This document shows, piece by piece, positions 32,017-47,062 of a stretch of DNA of 64,000 bases; the first letter of the stretch is position 1; every line of letters starts with the position of its first letter. The position numbers were made by a program, and so were the translations under genes. The notes under the pieces are model-generated. The model was given only the letters and a program-made list of their open reading frames with translations, did no database searches and was not told the origin of the DNA. This DNA comes from Magicicada septendecula. Its lineage: Eukaryota > Arthropoda > Insecta > Hemiptera > Cicadidae. The DNA lies in the NCBI GenBank assembly GCA_034769895.1, contig CM068374.1:354936302-355000301 (forward strand). Direction: 5' to 3'.

Positions 32017-34684
32017 TTATTTACCAATACCAACTAAAGCTTCATCCATAAGTTCATCATCAGTTATACATGGTGAAGCTGAATGAGGTGATGGAATAAC
32101 CAATGGTGAAGGTGCCGGTGATTTCACAATATGAACTGACACAGATGGCGAGGCAGGAAACGCTGGTGGTAATGGAGGGGGTGGTGTATTTTTTCTGACT
32201 GGAACATTTGCAACTGCTCTTTCCGGGACAGTTATGAGCTTCTCTGGAGGTAATGACTTTGTCGGTAATGTAGAAAAATCCAAAAGTATTTCTGCAGCTT
32301 CTTGTGGTGTTGTTAATGATACCTTCTGCTGTGGTTCTGCAGGAGGCCTGTTCACTTCTACATCAGGCAACTCTTCTGAAGTTGTAAATGACATTGAGGA
32401 TATGGGCAAGTCTATTTTAAGACTACTTAAAGTATCTTCCTTAACTGAAGAGGCCTGATCCGTTACTGCTGGATTCTCTTCTGGAGCATCAGCTTCAGGT
32501 TTAGGAGCTACTGTTGGTGATGCTACCTGCTTGGGTTCCATGATCTCATCTACTTTTGGTACAATTGGGTATTTAGTTTCTGGTTTAGTTGACAAATCCA
32601 CAAACTTTGATTGCTCTGTAACGTTTTTGGCACCATCAAATTTTTCTGTCTTTTTTGCTTCGTTTTCAGCGTTTGCTGTTCTTTGTGATAACTTTGGTAT
32701 TTGAAACTTTTTATCAAGGGTTTTCATAAATCCTTCAACTGCCAGCTGATTTGTCATTACTAATGGCGTTAAAAGCTTATAATTGTCACCATCTTCTCGT
32801 AATGCACTTGGACTTGACTTTTTAGAATCACTTTTGGATGAACTGAAGACTGATGATGATTTATCAAATGTTTTTGTTGGCTTTAATTTATTGTCCTTAC
32901 TGCCACTGGATTTTAGTGATTTCAAACCTGAAGAAGGTTTTGTTAACGATGACAATAATTTACCACTAGATTTTACTGAACTAGGTTTACTAGGAGAATT
33001 CTGTTGTTGTGGTTTTTTTGAATCTGGTCCACTATTTACACCCGGTTTCAGACCAGTATGCGTTTTAGGAGAACCTGTTCCTGAACTTGACGCTCCTGAA
33101 CTGGAGCTTGATGATTTAGTTCCCGATTTACTTGGATCTTTAGTTCTAGTTTTATTTATCGTTATCTTCATTCCATCAGAGCTTGGTTTAACCATATATT
33201 CCCCTGGAACTTTAGTTTCTCCTGGTGGTTTATTACCACTACTTGGTTTGTCTCCTGTCTTTCCCACTGTAGTTGTACTTCTCTCTTTGTTACCACCTGA
33301 TTTACCATTACCCTCACTACTTGAATCCCCACAATGCTGAGCTGATTTTAATTTATCAATAACTGCTGACAATGAACCTTTTCTATTCCGAACCTGTGGT
33401 TGTGATTTACCATCACCTCCTCCTCCAGACGGTGGAGTTGAGCCTCCACTCTGAGTAGTAGTGGAAATATCCCCAGATGACAAATCTAATCGTTTTAATT
33501 TTACACTACTTGATTTTAATTTTGGGCTAGAATGTCCAGACCCACTACCTGACTTTCTATCTTTATCACGCCCCGATTCTTTACTACCTGATGATTTTAT
33601 TTTCCCTAAACTTTCACCCGTTTTAGGCGAACTTACAGCAGACTTTAAAGTAGACATACTTGGTTTACCCGAACCACTTCCCGACTGATGCTTTGGTGAT
33701 GAAGTACCGTGTTTAGGACTACTCTTTGGACTTGAAACTGAATACGCTGGACTTGGCGAATGTTTAGGGCTATGTTTAACTGATTTTGGACTACATTTCC
33801 CAACAATTGATAAAGGGGTAGGCGAACTACTATATTTTCTTAAGTTTGAATTTGGAGAAGAAGGGCGCGGTGAACCACAATCGGCAGGTTTAATCGAAAC
33901 AGAAACAGGTTTCATTAAGGGATCTTGTTTTGGTGGTAATTTGTCAGGTGGTCCCATTCCACTATCTTCCCTTTTCCTTTTTCTCTTTTTATCTGTTCTT
34001 GACTTTTCGTCTTTACTACTTTTTCCACTTTTTCTTGACCTATCATCCTTAGTAATTGGTGTAATAGTAATTGAGCTTGATAATGATGTAGGTACTATTG
34101 GTATGATCTCAATACCAGGTCTTCTTTCCAACCCCAGAACTGAGTTTAAATTCTGTCCTGGAGGCATTACTGAACTACAAGTTATAGGTGTAATACTGAC
34201 TGACGGAGGTACTAAATTTTTATTTTCTAAGTCTAGAATTATAGAAGGTGGTGATTTCTTTTTACTTTCGATTGCTTCTAATTCCATTTCCTCATTTGAG
34301 TCCCCCGAATCGCTGCTTGAAGAGTCTAAAACAATTTCACAGTCTTCAGCTTGCTTCCTTCGCCATAATGAATCCCTTTTCCGTTTTTTGCTTGGTTTCT
34401 GTTCTCCCATAAGGTTCAACAGGCCCGAGCCTTTAGAATCGGCTAACTGTAAACCAGGTGGGCAACCACCATCAGGATCTGAAAAAGGTTCGAACGACGG
34501 CTCGATGCCTCCTCCAGGCTCTTGTTTTATTATTATATCTGGATCAGCACCACCTGAAAGCCCTCCCAAGCCACCAATTCCTGCGCCAGCACCAGTGTCA
34601 TTTGTTAACTCTGTCTTGATTGTAGTACCCTCCCTCTGCCAACTTCTGATCAGTGCACGCATAGTTACTGGAATTGATAAGCAC
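32017..34684 (-). CDS. MED1: Mediator subunit 1, last coding exon (C-terminal tail)
   Basis: The exon begins at acceptor TCTGTGTAG (34685) and completes a split AG/G Arg codon. It then encodes CLSIPVTMRALIRSW, the conserved end of the Med1 domain (vertebrate MED1 has CLSIPVTMRA). 888 residues follow to the stop. They are low-complexity: GLLNLMGEQ followed by a KKRKR basic patch, Ser-Pro-Lys-rich stretches, RKGSLSAVIDKLKSA (vertebrate: SLTAVIDKLK), a Pro-rich segment, and the acidic end DDELMDEALVGIGK (vertebrate: DDLMDVALIGN). Known role: Mediator subunit bridging nuclear receptors and other activators to RNA polymerase II in the nucleus. The intact frame indicates a functional gene. The weak LLNLM may correspond to a receptor box but is not a canonical LxxLL. 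Confidence 0.95.
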
Positions 34685-35357
34685 CTACACAGAGAAAAAT
34701 AAAATACTATATTAGTTTTGGAAACAATTTGTTTATTAATAAGATGTATAACAAACGTGAGGACATACGAGAAAACACTTGACACCTTTATGCACATGTG
34801 GCATAAACATCAATTTTATAAATTCATTTACATGACCTGAAAATGAACAAAATATACATTTTATATGTCACTAAAAGTTTTTTTTTAAGCAAAAATTATA
34901 CTGATTATAATTAATGGAAAAATTAGCACAAAGTAAATGCGATAAACAGAAAACACGTGCTCTTATTGTCTTCTTTCTGCAAGTACTGTAAATGATAAGC
35001 GTTATGATTGCTATTGAAAACAATATTATGAATAACACCAACTTTGTCACTACATTGCCACACTGCTAAATACTTCGTTCTTGACGAGGCCTTTCGGTGT
35101 CTCCACCATCTTCAAGGTCTTAAACGACATGTTTAAGACATTTTTATTTAAGACATGAAGATGGTGGAGAAACCAAAAGCCCTCATCAAGAAAGAAGTAT
35201 TTAGCAGTGTGCCAATAAGTAGTGACAAAGTTGGTGTTAAGATGACTCCTAATAAAACTAACAAAACTGGAATTATGAATAATTTTGTAACTTGTTTTCT
35301 ACATGATTATTATTATATCATAACACGTGTACAATTTAAAGAATGATAATAATTTAC
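34685..35357 (-). other. MED1 intron with palindromic insertion
   Basis: 673 bp, donor GTAAAT (35357) and acceptor GTAG (34685). It contains palindromic element P3 (35033-35239). Confidence 0.85.
35033..35239. mobile_element. Palindromic element P3 in the MED1 intron
   Basis: Terminal arms TAACACCAACTTTGTCACTA and its complement enclose a 207-bp imperfect palindrome centred near 35137. The left arm, read on the minus strand (35086-35116), carries a hammerhead-like motif: TTGAAGA, T, GGTG-GAGA-CACC, GAAA, G-GC-C, TC. The right arm copy is more diverged (GAAACCAAAAG). No clear target duplication. Older than P1 and P2 judging by arm divergence. Confidence 0.7.
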
Positions 35358-35559
35358 CTCTGCAATACTTTGGTGGCATAATCATTGTTGGAATTGTTAT
35401 CACCAGATGAAGTATAGACTTTACATGTAACATTGGTTATGTCTGTGAGGTCGATTTCTGCAGTGGCCATACTTTCTTCTAGTGGATGTTCGAGTGAAAT
35501 ACTCAACTGCTGCCACGAGAGTGCAGTCAGCTCCATCATGATCATCTTTTCTATATCAC
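35358..35559 (-). CDS. MED1: Mediator subunit 1, penultimate visible exon
   Basis: 202 bp between acceptor ATCAATTTAACAG and donor GCAGAG-GTAAAT. It has phase 2 at both ends, so it joins in frame to the exon at 34684. It encodes 66 residues, DIEKMIMMELTALSWQQLSI ... DYATKVLQ, part of the Med1 domain just before the conserved CLSIPVTMRA stretch. Upstream exons should lie to the right; I could not identify one before 38448, where LTR element B begins, so introns may be large and filled with insertions. Confidence 0.85.
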
Positions 35560-35891
35560 CTGTTAAATTGATAAAAAAATTAATACACAGTAAGAAACAA
35601 CATGCTTTTCTTATGCAGTCATTCTTCCCATACGACCCACTTTTTTCATGTCTATTAATTGCTGTCAATTTTATTTACACACATTATGAACATGCGGTAG
35701 GGTGAAAAGGGCTGGAGTTTGATATAGAGATGGCATCCAATACACATTCTGGAAGACTGTAGCGTGAGGCAGATAGTAGACTGCTGGCACAAAAAATGCA
35801 ACATGTCTGCAATACCTTATATGAATATTTGGCTATAACAAAGTTGTGGACTAGATGGGCGCTGCATTTGGTCACACCTGATGTGTCAGAA

Positions 35892-38447
<2,556 letters not shown>

Positions 38448-41400
38448 TGTAACGTAACAGATTTGAGGTCCCCGACGTTACATAAAAAAAAATGTAAATA
38501 TGATTTAAAACAATGCCCAAAGCCTGTTATAATTAAATACAAGAGGGCCCATTTCACCTGAAGAATGCATTAGAGGTACATAGTAAGGTTACTAAGTAAT
38601 TAAAACATCAAAAGTGTACCTAAATCTAAAATACGTAATGAGTAGTATGAGATGTAAAACATAAACATTGTGTCCAATGGGAGTAGTTTAATGTGTAGGA
38701 GTTGAGTATAATATACTGTTCAATTAATATTTAATGTGTTATAAAATGTACTTGGTGTTGTGCTGTAGCATGATATAGTGTTTACAGGATATTTATTTTA
38801 TGTTTTGTGGATAGTTTTAAGTGTGGAGCTGTTGCTTTAAAGAAGTACTTAGTCAGTGGTACTCCTTTTATTTATGTTCAAATTGTATTTAAATAATTAA
38901 GTATAAGTACATGTATTAGGTATGATATTATGTTAAATGTATTTACTTTAATTGATTAATGAAGATGTTTAAAATAATGTTTGTAAACTTGGCCAGGAAG
39001 GCAATAAGTGTGAATAAGTTGGCAAGTAGTTCTTATAGTTATGTTAAAAAACAATGAAGGGTTCAATGATGAACTAAATAATATAATGAATTGAAACCAG
39101 GAAATTAAAATTGATGTAAGTGGCCATAAGCCAGTGACTATTTGTACAGTAGGTCAGGTAAAGAAAAATTAAGCTAAAAACAAAACAATATTATAACAGG
39201 TGTAATAAAACCAATAGGCCTAAATTTAATATTTGTAAAAGGAAATTAATACCTTTTTAATAAGTCCAGTCAGATGAAACTATAGTAAAATATATATGGT
39301 TTAATAAGGCAGATTAAGTGAGAGTTTTATGTAATTTGGTGTAATTCCAAGCATGGAGTATTTTATTTAAAAAGAGTAGTAATATTTTCTAATTCTGGCT
39401 CTAGGATATCGCATATTATCCAATGACAGAAAGTAATGGTTGTTAGGGTAACTAAAATGCAAGAAATCTTGTTGATTTCAACATTCGATTGTTATATGCT
39501 ATTGAGAACAGTTCAGTAGACAAATTTAAACAAAAAATAAAATAAAATAAAAGGAATCAACCTTAATAAATTTAATGTATTAAAACCAATCCATTCAAAC
39601 AAAACTGATGAATAATTACTGAACTAGATTTTTAAAAATATAATTATACACCTCCCAAAGGCAGCGGAATTACTAATTCCTTCTTCAAACTAATTTCATT
39701 AGAAATAATGATGAACCCGATTTACAATTGAACCAAGATACTTATTGAATGAACAAGAAGTCTAAATTAATGCCAATATAAACCAAACATACACAAGGAA
39801 CCTTTGGTACTGAAGAAATAAACCTCACTTCCAAGAGATTGAAGAAATTGTAATACTACACCAATTCCACTGGGACCGACAACCACGAAGTTCGCGAAGA
39901 AGAACGAAGAACAGAAGAATTCCTGTTACACTCCGGGACATCACCTTTCCAACTTTATTGATAATCTGGACACATTTTCTGGTCAAAAATAACCTCATCA
40001 GGACGTCTTCATGCGGTTGTAAACAGACACGGCTATCTTGAGAATCGCATTGTACGGTAACACCAGCTTATATTTAATTTTATACATTAAGAATTAATAA
40101 CAATTTGTAATACTTAGTAACCTTAATTTTGCATTACCTGGCCTTACTAATAGTTAAAGGAATCACACGTACCCTGGGATAAGAGATAAACAAAAATTAT
40201 ATTTAAATTGTATTATATAGTGCTAGTCCATTAACAAATCGATTCAGCATTGTACGATCGATATTATGTTCAAATAAACTGTGAAGAATACTGTTGGAAA
40301 TTAAAAAGTAATATAAATAAAGAATCCTTCTTGTATGTAATGATGTTCTGTGTTTTGTAGAATAGGTATTGTATTTTGATGGGGGAGTAATTTACAGATA
40401 AAGAAGGTGATTAAACTATGAAGTGAAACTAACTAACCTATAAAAATAAGTCAATTACGAATAGCAGCGCTTGTTGCAGACAGCTGCTGGAACGAGAGAT
40501 TGCCGAACTAACGTATTCTTTTCGCCACATTTGAATTAATTTAAATCATACAGACCGAATAGGGTTGGAGAGAATTACCGAATTATTAACTAAGATACCT
40601 GTAATATAGAGTTATTCTCTGGTAAAACACTTAGTAATTGATCAACACAGGGCTATGTTCAACATAAGAGTTGCAGCAATGATATAATAAAATAAATTTT
40701 TTTTTATTAATATTGAGTTGCAGGAGGTCGCATCTACAATAACATAATAAACTTTTTCCTTAAACAGATCGAATTAGTTAATTTAAATTTTTTTTAATTA
40801 ACTACAAACTGTAATTAAATAAGAAATACAACCAAATAGAGAGAATACATTTATTACAAATTGACCAATCCAACAGTGGGGCTTTTAAACATCCTCAATT
40901 ATAATTAATACAACGTGATCTTTTAGATTACAAATTGGCGCATACCAACGTGGAGCTTCATTAAACCCTAGTACCCATTTAAACTTTAGATTACAATATA
41001 GATGTAAGGATCACAAGCATTGGTTGAAATTTTCTGATCTAAATAACGTAACAATTTAAAAAATGGTAACTGCAGTATGCTTTGAATTCATTTTAGAGTA
41101 AACCAGGGTAACTTGAACATATATACATATCATGTAATTGCGCCACAAGTAAGGCTGAAGCAGCGAGAATATCACGCAGCCATTTTGTTTTTATGTTTTC
41201 ATGACTCCATCTTGTTTTTGTTTATATAAATGTTTAAAATATTCAGATCATTAAATCCTGAGTGTGTAATCAAATAATATCAGTGTTGATTATTTCTAAT
41301 AACCATTAAGTCTCTGCGATCGCTTAATAAGAACCTTGGACCCGAACACAAAATACGTAATGCTGATAACACAACAATGGCGTCTGAACCAGTATGTAAA

Positions 41401-41467
41401 CAAAGTGTTAACCAGATTTCAAAAGGTAAGTCACTTATAAAATCTATATATAAAAGATAAAGTTACA
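38448..41467 (+). repeat. 5' LTR of element B (about 3020 bp)
   Basis: Begins TGTAACGTAACAG and ends AAAGTTACA, giving a perfect TGTAAC/GTTACA inverted terminus. It is followed by AATGGTGCCCAAACTGGCGA, a primer-binding-site-like sequence, and then the B Gag-like ORF. The 3' LTR is beyond the window, so the left limit rests on the terminal motif only. It has a CGAACAC box and a GTAAGT donor-like site at 41426. Unusually long; it may contain insertions. Confidence 0.6.
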
Positions 41468-41469
41468 AA

Positions 41470-41487
41470 TGGTGCCCAAACTGGCGA
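41470..41487 (+). promoter_or_regulatory. Primer-binding site of B
   Basis: TGGTGCCCAAACTGGCGA just after the LTR, a variant of the TGGCGCCCA class. Confidence 0.5.
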
Positions 41488-41669
41488 CTTTATATAAATA
41501 AAAATTTTATATAAATAAGCCGGATACAGAGACGAATGGTTGTTGGAAAATGTAAAATGTACCTAGTACGTAAGTAATAGGTTATACTATGATTGTGAGG
41601 TTATGTTGTTGTTATGTTAGATATATATAGAGCAACAGTTTGCAGGAAATATATTTAAAATAATCAAAA

Positions 41670-42430
41670 ATGGCAAACAATAACGAAAATGTCAGCCTCA
41701 CTGACATTATAAATGAAAGCCAAATAAGCGTGACTGAGTCGCAAATCATGAGTGAAGGAATTCACTCAACGCCAGTCACGATTAAAAAGGTTGAAGATAA
41801 TGAACTAATGAAAATGATGCAAATGCTTTTTAATACACAGAATGTAAAGTTTGATAAATCTGATGAGAAATTCAATGCACAGAGTGCAAAGTTTGATAAT
41901 TTTGATGAGAAATTCAATGAACAGAGTGTAATAGTTAATGAAAAGTTTGATGAAGTGAAAAACGAAATTAAGAGACAAACATTTTATTTTAATAAACAAT
42001 TTGACGAAATGAATAAAAGGTTAGACGAGAAATTAAATCAGATAAGGAATAAGAAGGTAAGTACAAGTGACAATATGACGAAAAATAAGGAAGAAAGAAT
42101 TAATAACAAGGTGAGTAATAATGATGATTTGAATAATGAGTTCACAAGTGATAACAATGATCTAATTAAAAACATGGTGCTAGAGAGTAAGGTTGTGAAT
42201 ATTGGGAGTACTGATAAAGTTGTAGAGGAGGTAAAATGTAATAATGGAATGTTAGTGTGTGTTGATGAGTCAGAGAGAAAGTGGAGAGAGAATATACTGG
42301 TAGAGGGGTTGCAGGGGGTAAATTTTTCCCGTGATGTTGTAGTTGGGGGTGAAGAAAAGGCTTCACGAGCGTATTTGGAAGACACATGGTCTGCAAATAG
42401 CCGTCCCTGGATTTTTGGTGCACCTGATAG
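41670..42430 (+). CDS. Gag-like protein of element B, first part (split by C)
   Basis: ATGGCAAACAATAACG opens a frame like that of A and E. It has NVSLTDIINESQ and IHSTPVTIKK, then a coiled coil of KFDKSDEKFN-type repeats (residues 55-125), a Lys/Asn-rich linker, and NGMLVCVDESERKWRE, the start of the block conserved in A and C. At 42430 element C intervenes; the frame continues in phase at 58581. The C-terminal half is diverged from A and C. No capsid or enzyme domains. Confidence 0.75.
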
Positions 42431-43446
42431 TGTAACGGTACAGAATTGTGTGCCGCCCCAGTTTTAATTTTATTCTGTATCAATTCAGTAATTTTCAAAT
42501 TGTCAGTCTTCACCTGTGAGGTGCCCCAGTAACCAGCAGTACAACACTGTTAGTCTAAACAATTGTCTAGATGCATTGCGCAACTGCTCCAGTAAGCAGC
42601 AGGCTTTGGGAATTACAGTATGCAGGTGAACAGCAGCCAGTAAGCAGCAGCATACAGTGCAGCTGGTTAAATAAAACGGTGGCCTCGGGTGTAAGATAGG
42701 CCGAAAATACTGTAATCGGCCTATCCCGTAAAACAACTATAAAAGTGTACAAACAATATAGCGCGGCCAGCCTACAAAACATCAAGTGTTCGAACAAAGT
42801 TACGTCGGCCGACTATTAATTTACCACATGTGGGAACATTGAATTAAAACAGTGAAAATCTAAGTAAATACTGTAAACTAATAAATAATTGCGTGAGTGC
42901 GCCCAAAAAACGAGTAAAACGGTTATCACGAGACGACGCAACAAACCATATGGACACGCACGGTGGACGGGTAACTAACAACCTTACATATATATGTAAA
43001 TCAATTTAAAACAAATGATGATAGCTGATAAACATGTAAACCTAAATAATTGAGAGTTCTAAGGGAAGGGATTTTGGTAAAAGAAAATAGCAAGGGGAAA
43101 AGAGATAAATATGTACTGGTTCATTTCAAATATAAACAATTTGTAATAGGTTAGAAGTAAAAAAGATTTCATTTGTAAATTTGTTTGATGTCATGTTATT
43201 CGTTAATAACACTTACTGATAATATAAAATAATATACCAGTTTTAATTGATGTCCAAGTAAAACGAAGTAATTAATGTGGTTAATAAACTAGAAGCGATT
43301 GGTTTTAAAACAAATTGTGTATTTATATGTGTACTGATAACCTTCAAATAATCCTTTCTGTAGCTGGTTTCGTCTGAACGACTCTGGACCCGAACCCGAA
43401 GGTAAGAGTAAGATTTTAGTATTTGAAAGAAAATTATAGTGTTTCA
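42431..43446 (+). repeat. 5' LTR of element C (1016 bp)
   Basis: TGTAACGGTACAG ... TATAGTGTTTCA. Same length as 57561-58576, with about five substitutions seen by eye. CTGGACCCGAACCCGAAG and a GTAAGA donor-like site (43402) lie near the 3' end. Confidence 0.95.
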
Positions 43447-43469
43447 TTGGCTCTCGAAACAGTGATGCG
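43447..43469 (+). promoter_or_regulatory. Primer-binding region of C
   Basis: TTGGCTCTCGAAACAGTGAT follows the LTR end directly. It is unlike the TGGCGCCC class, so C may use another tRNA. Confidence 0.4.
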
Positions 43470-43592
43470 AGTGTGGGTTTTATAACTTACATCCGCCAGA
43501 CCTAACCAAGCTGCAGAACAGGTTATTTGGAAGTGAGGGCGATTATTGTGTAGTTTGCGAAGCATACATTTATAAGTATATATTTACTCAAA

Positions 43593-44653
43593 ATGGAGAG
43601 TAACAGTGATACAGTCAACAACGTTGACTTGACTAGTACAATTATAGACAATCAAGTAAACACAATAGTAACAGAAACGGTAGTAAACGAAATAAGCCTA
43701 ACTGAGTCTGTGACAATGGAAGGCGCTAGGATTCATTCAACGCCTATCCAAAATAAGCAATCTGATAGTAATGAGATAATGAATATGATGCAATCACTTT
43801 TGGCAAAACAAAGCGCAATGTTAGAGGTAAACTTTAATGCAATAAATAAACGCTTCGACAATAATGAGAAAAAATTTGAGAATAAATTTGAGGAAATGAG
43901 TAGCGATATAAATAAACGTTTTGACACAAATGATGTTAAATTTGAACAATATAAAGAACAGAATATGAAATGTGAAAATAGCATAAATGTAAAGCTTGAT
44001 GAATTAACCAATTCATTGTGTAGTATTGATGAGCGAATTAATGAAATATGTAGAGAAATAAAAAGAGAAACAGATGAGTTAAGAGAGAGTGTGTGTGTGA
44101 TAGACAATAAAGCAGACAATAAATGTGAATCAAATGTGGTATCCAAAAGTGATAAAGTAGACAGTAGTAATGATATTGAAAATGATAATATATTTAAGAA
44201 TATAATACCAGAGAGTGATACATTGGAAATAGATAATGAGATAGTAAGTGAGAGTGAGAGAATGATAAGTTGTAATGGAGTAATAATTAGTGTTGTTGAA
44301 TTAGAAAGAGAATGGAGAAAGAGAGTAGATGAATATGTAGGGCAGAGGATAAATGTTCCCCTTATTTGTGATGAACCAGGGTGTTCACAAGTGTTATTAT
44401 TGAAGGGCAAGAGACCCTTATTAATGGAAGATTTGAATCGTTTCCCTTTTTTGTATAAGTTAGTACCCTCTGTGTGGAATGATGTTGAAAGTGTGAGATG
44501 GTGTTATGATGAGAGAGATTTAGATAGAGAGTTGTGTGTTGAGAGAGAGATAGCATTATATGAGTTACAGAGAGATTATGATGAGTGGAAAGAAATGTTA
44601 GACGTGTGTTTAAACAATAGTAATTTAATTTATGATGAAAAAGTAACTGACCC
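43593..44653 (+). CDS. Gag-like protein of element C, first part (split by D)
   Basis: ATGGAGAGTAACAGTG start. Acidic N-terminus with ISLTESV and RIHSTPIQ. Coiled coil of NKRFDNNEKKF repeats (residues 70-180). Conserved block at about residues 225-335: VVELEREWRKRVDEYVGQR, LLLKGKRPLLMEDL, PSVWNDVESVRWCYDERDL, RELCVEREIALY. Over this block it is far closer to A than elsewhere. D interrupts at 44654 and the frame resumes in phase at 55297. No capsid, knuckle or protease. Confidence 0.8.
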
Positions 44654-47057
44654 TGTAATGATCGAAATTTAAAAAAATTTTTAATTCCTCGATCAAGTGA
44701 CACGTTCCCACACTCAAGTCGACGGACACAAGCCCAGGTCGTAAATAATGACGAATCAGGGGCACGTCAAACCCGACGACAGTGCGAAGACAAAGAAAAA
44801 ACGTCCGAGTACAGCACACAATAAGAATTTCAGGGCGTCGCTGACAGCTAGCAGTTTGTCACAATTTACAGCACCCAACAATCTGAAACAAAGACTTCAT
44901 ACAGCTGCTGAGTTACACGGAATCGAGACGGAACGCCTGCTGTGGAGGTGTAGCGTACAAGCACAATTATGAAAGGCTTTACTATGTTACAAAAGGAATA
45001 CAGAGCAATTTTAACGAAGAAATAGACAATAGACGTAACTCAGTGAATACTGCCAGTGCATCCTGCACAGCATGAAAACAAACCTTTGACAGTTTACTGA
45101 GATTTACGACTGGAAAGTAGAGTTCAACCAGAATGACGCCAACGAAGGGTTGATAATCGGCGGAACGAACAACGAGTAACTTAAACAATTGACCAGGACT
45201 CTGGAGTCTGTTAACAAAAGCTCGGTCAGAACCTTAGGGAAAGTCTAAACAAAGGATGACAGAAGGCCAAGAAATTGCCCTAATTTCTTAGAATCCGTAC
45301 CACGCTCGTCACATGAAACACTCCGGGGATGACGACGACCAACCAGCGTCAAGCATCTTCTAAAAGAGCTCGTGGAGAGAGTAAGAAGGGTTCGGACGAC
45401 GAATCGTGAAACAGAGGATGAGATCTGCAGAAGAGTAGGAATTTGTACGACCAATCAAGAATCCGAGAAGGCGTAGAAATCCAAAACTTAGACTTATGGG
45501 TAAGATGTTTCAATAAAACTGTTTTGCGAGGACGCGGAGCGACAGTAGACAGTTGGCAGTTAAAAGTTAAGAGTCAAAAGTCGCAGTTAATAGTCAGAAG
45601 TTAGTACGATAGTCAGACAGTTGATTATAGTCGGAACAGTAATACGGTCCATGATAGAAACAGTTTGTGCGACCGACCGAAGTCACAATTTAGTAAATTC
45701 ATAAGTGAACAGAGACATCGATATAGTCACACTTATACACAATTCTGTGCGACAAACACAAACTATAAGTGCGCACGGGACTTGGAACTTCAACTGACGC
45801 GAACATAATAACATACTAATTAACGTTTCAAAGTAGAACAGTGAGTGACACTTCAAACATTCTCACATTACAATGCGTCACTATGTTGAACGATTAATTG
45901 AATGAACTGTATCAAACAATTAAAAAACACAGTACGCGCTACATCCAGTTAGACGGAACAGTTAACCATGTACACAAACACGACAAACTTTCAGAACAAT
46001 TCAGTTTAATGACAACATTAACACCTCACTATTTGAACTCCGGATACTCGACATCAGCGGGTTACCACAACACCGTACACGTGACGGGAGTGGAGATTTA
46101 GTGAAGTGAAGTGATTAGTGCCCTTCATAACAGTGATTATGATCTTCGACGAATCATCCAGAAGATGTCTTCTCACAACGGCGGAATAATGGATAAACAC
46201 TCTCAAAAGATAAGCTTTATGTCTATTTAATCTTAGTAGTATATACTACTGTTCTGTTGCCTCTTTTCAAAGAACAAACCCCAAGAGATTATATCTAGAA
46301 GAATCATATGAATCATAAAATCTATAAAATAACATTAACGTAATGCATCATCTGAGAATAATGAACGCATTTAGGTAGGGATAAGTATATTTGTTGATTG
46401 TTTATTGTTCGTATATGTTTTGTATATTCGCATTATTTACTGCATTTGAATGTACCATGTGTTTATGTTTCAGGAAACATCGTATAAATTGTATTTTATA
46501 TCATGTGTTTTAATATGTATGTATTTTGCAGGATATAGTCACTTACTTAAGTAACGAGTGTAATAAATAAGTAGTTAATTTACATTATTCTTGCGTTCAT
46601 TATTGGAATCTAACCTTTATTATTGATGTATTTCATTCTAAGCATTACACTAAAAGTCTCACAACGTATACTAAGTATCAATGGACACGACAAACTCGAC
46701 CATTGAGACGTCCGATTAATAGACTCATAAATCGTATTTAATTAGTCACTGTGTTGAGTCTAATCTGACGAATAGAAACAACTTTTAGATATATCAAATT
46801 TAACGTACAACATAAATCTTTAATTAAAATGATTCATAATTGATGAGTAATTAATCTATGCAGATAATTAGCACAGATTAATATTCACTAGATGTAAATG
46901 GTTTACACAATTAATTACCACAAATGTAAATCACATTTACATCACTAAATGTAAATGGCGTCCAACTTCGGGGCTAGATACATGTGAAAGATTGATAAAT
47001 TTATAGATTTAATAATTAACCCATTTATGCAATTAATACGCATAAATATCCACTAAA
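44654..47057 (+). repeat. 5' LTR of element D (2404 bp)
   Basis: TGTAATGATCG ... ATCCACTAAA. It ends in AA rather than the canonical CA. Near its end a PBS-like TGGCGTCCAACTTCGGGG (46952-46969) and three copies of CACTARATGTAAATGG occur, as if the LTR had been extended over an older primer-binding site. Confidence 0.93.
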
Positions 47058-47062
47058 TGTAA

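Noticed and set aside
32234..34702. Plus-strand ORFs of 74-253 codons opposite MED1
   Set aside because: Antisense shadows of the low-complexity MED1 C-terminal exon; no start context, domains or splice signals of their own.
44982..46101. ORFs repeated at 53217-54336
   Set aside because: Duplicated with the D LTRs; short, unsupported and on different strands.
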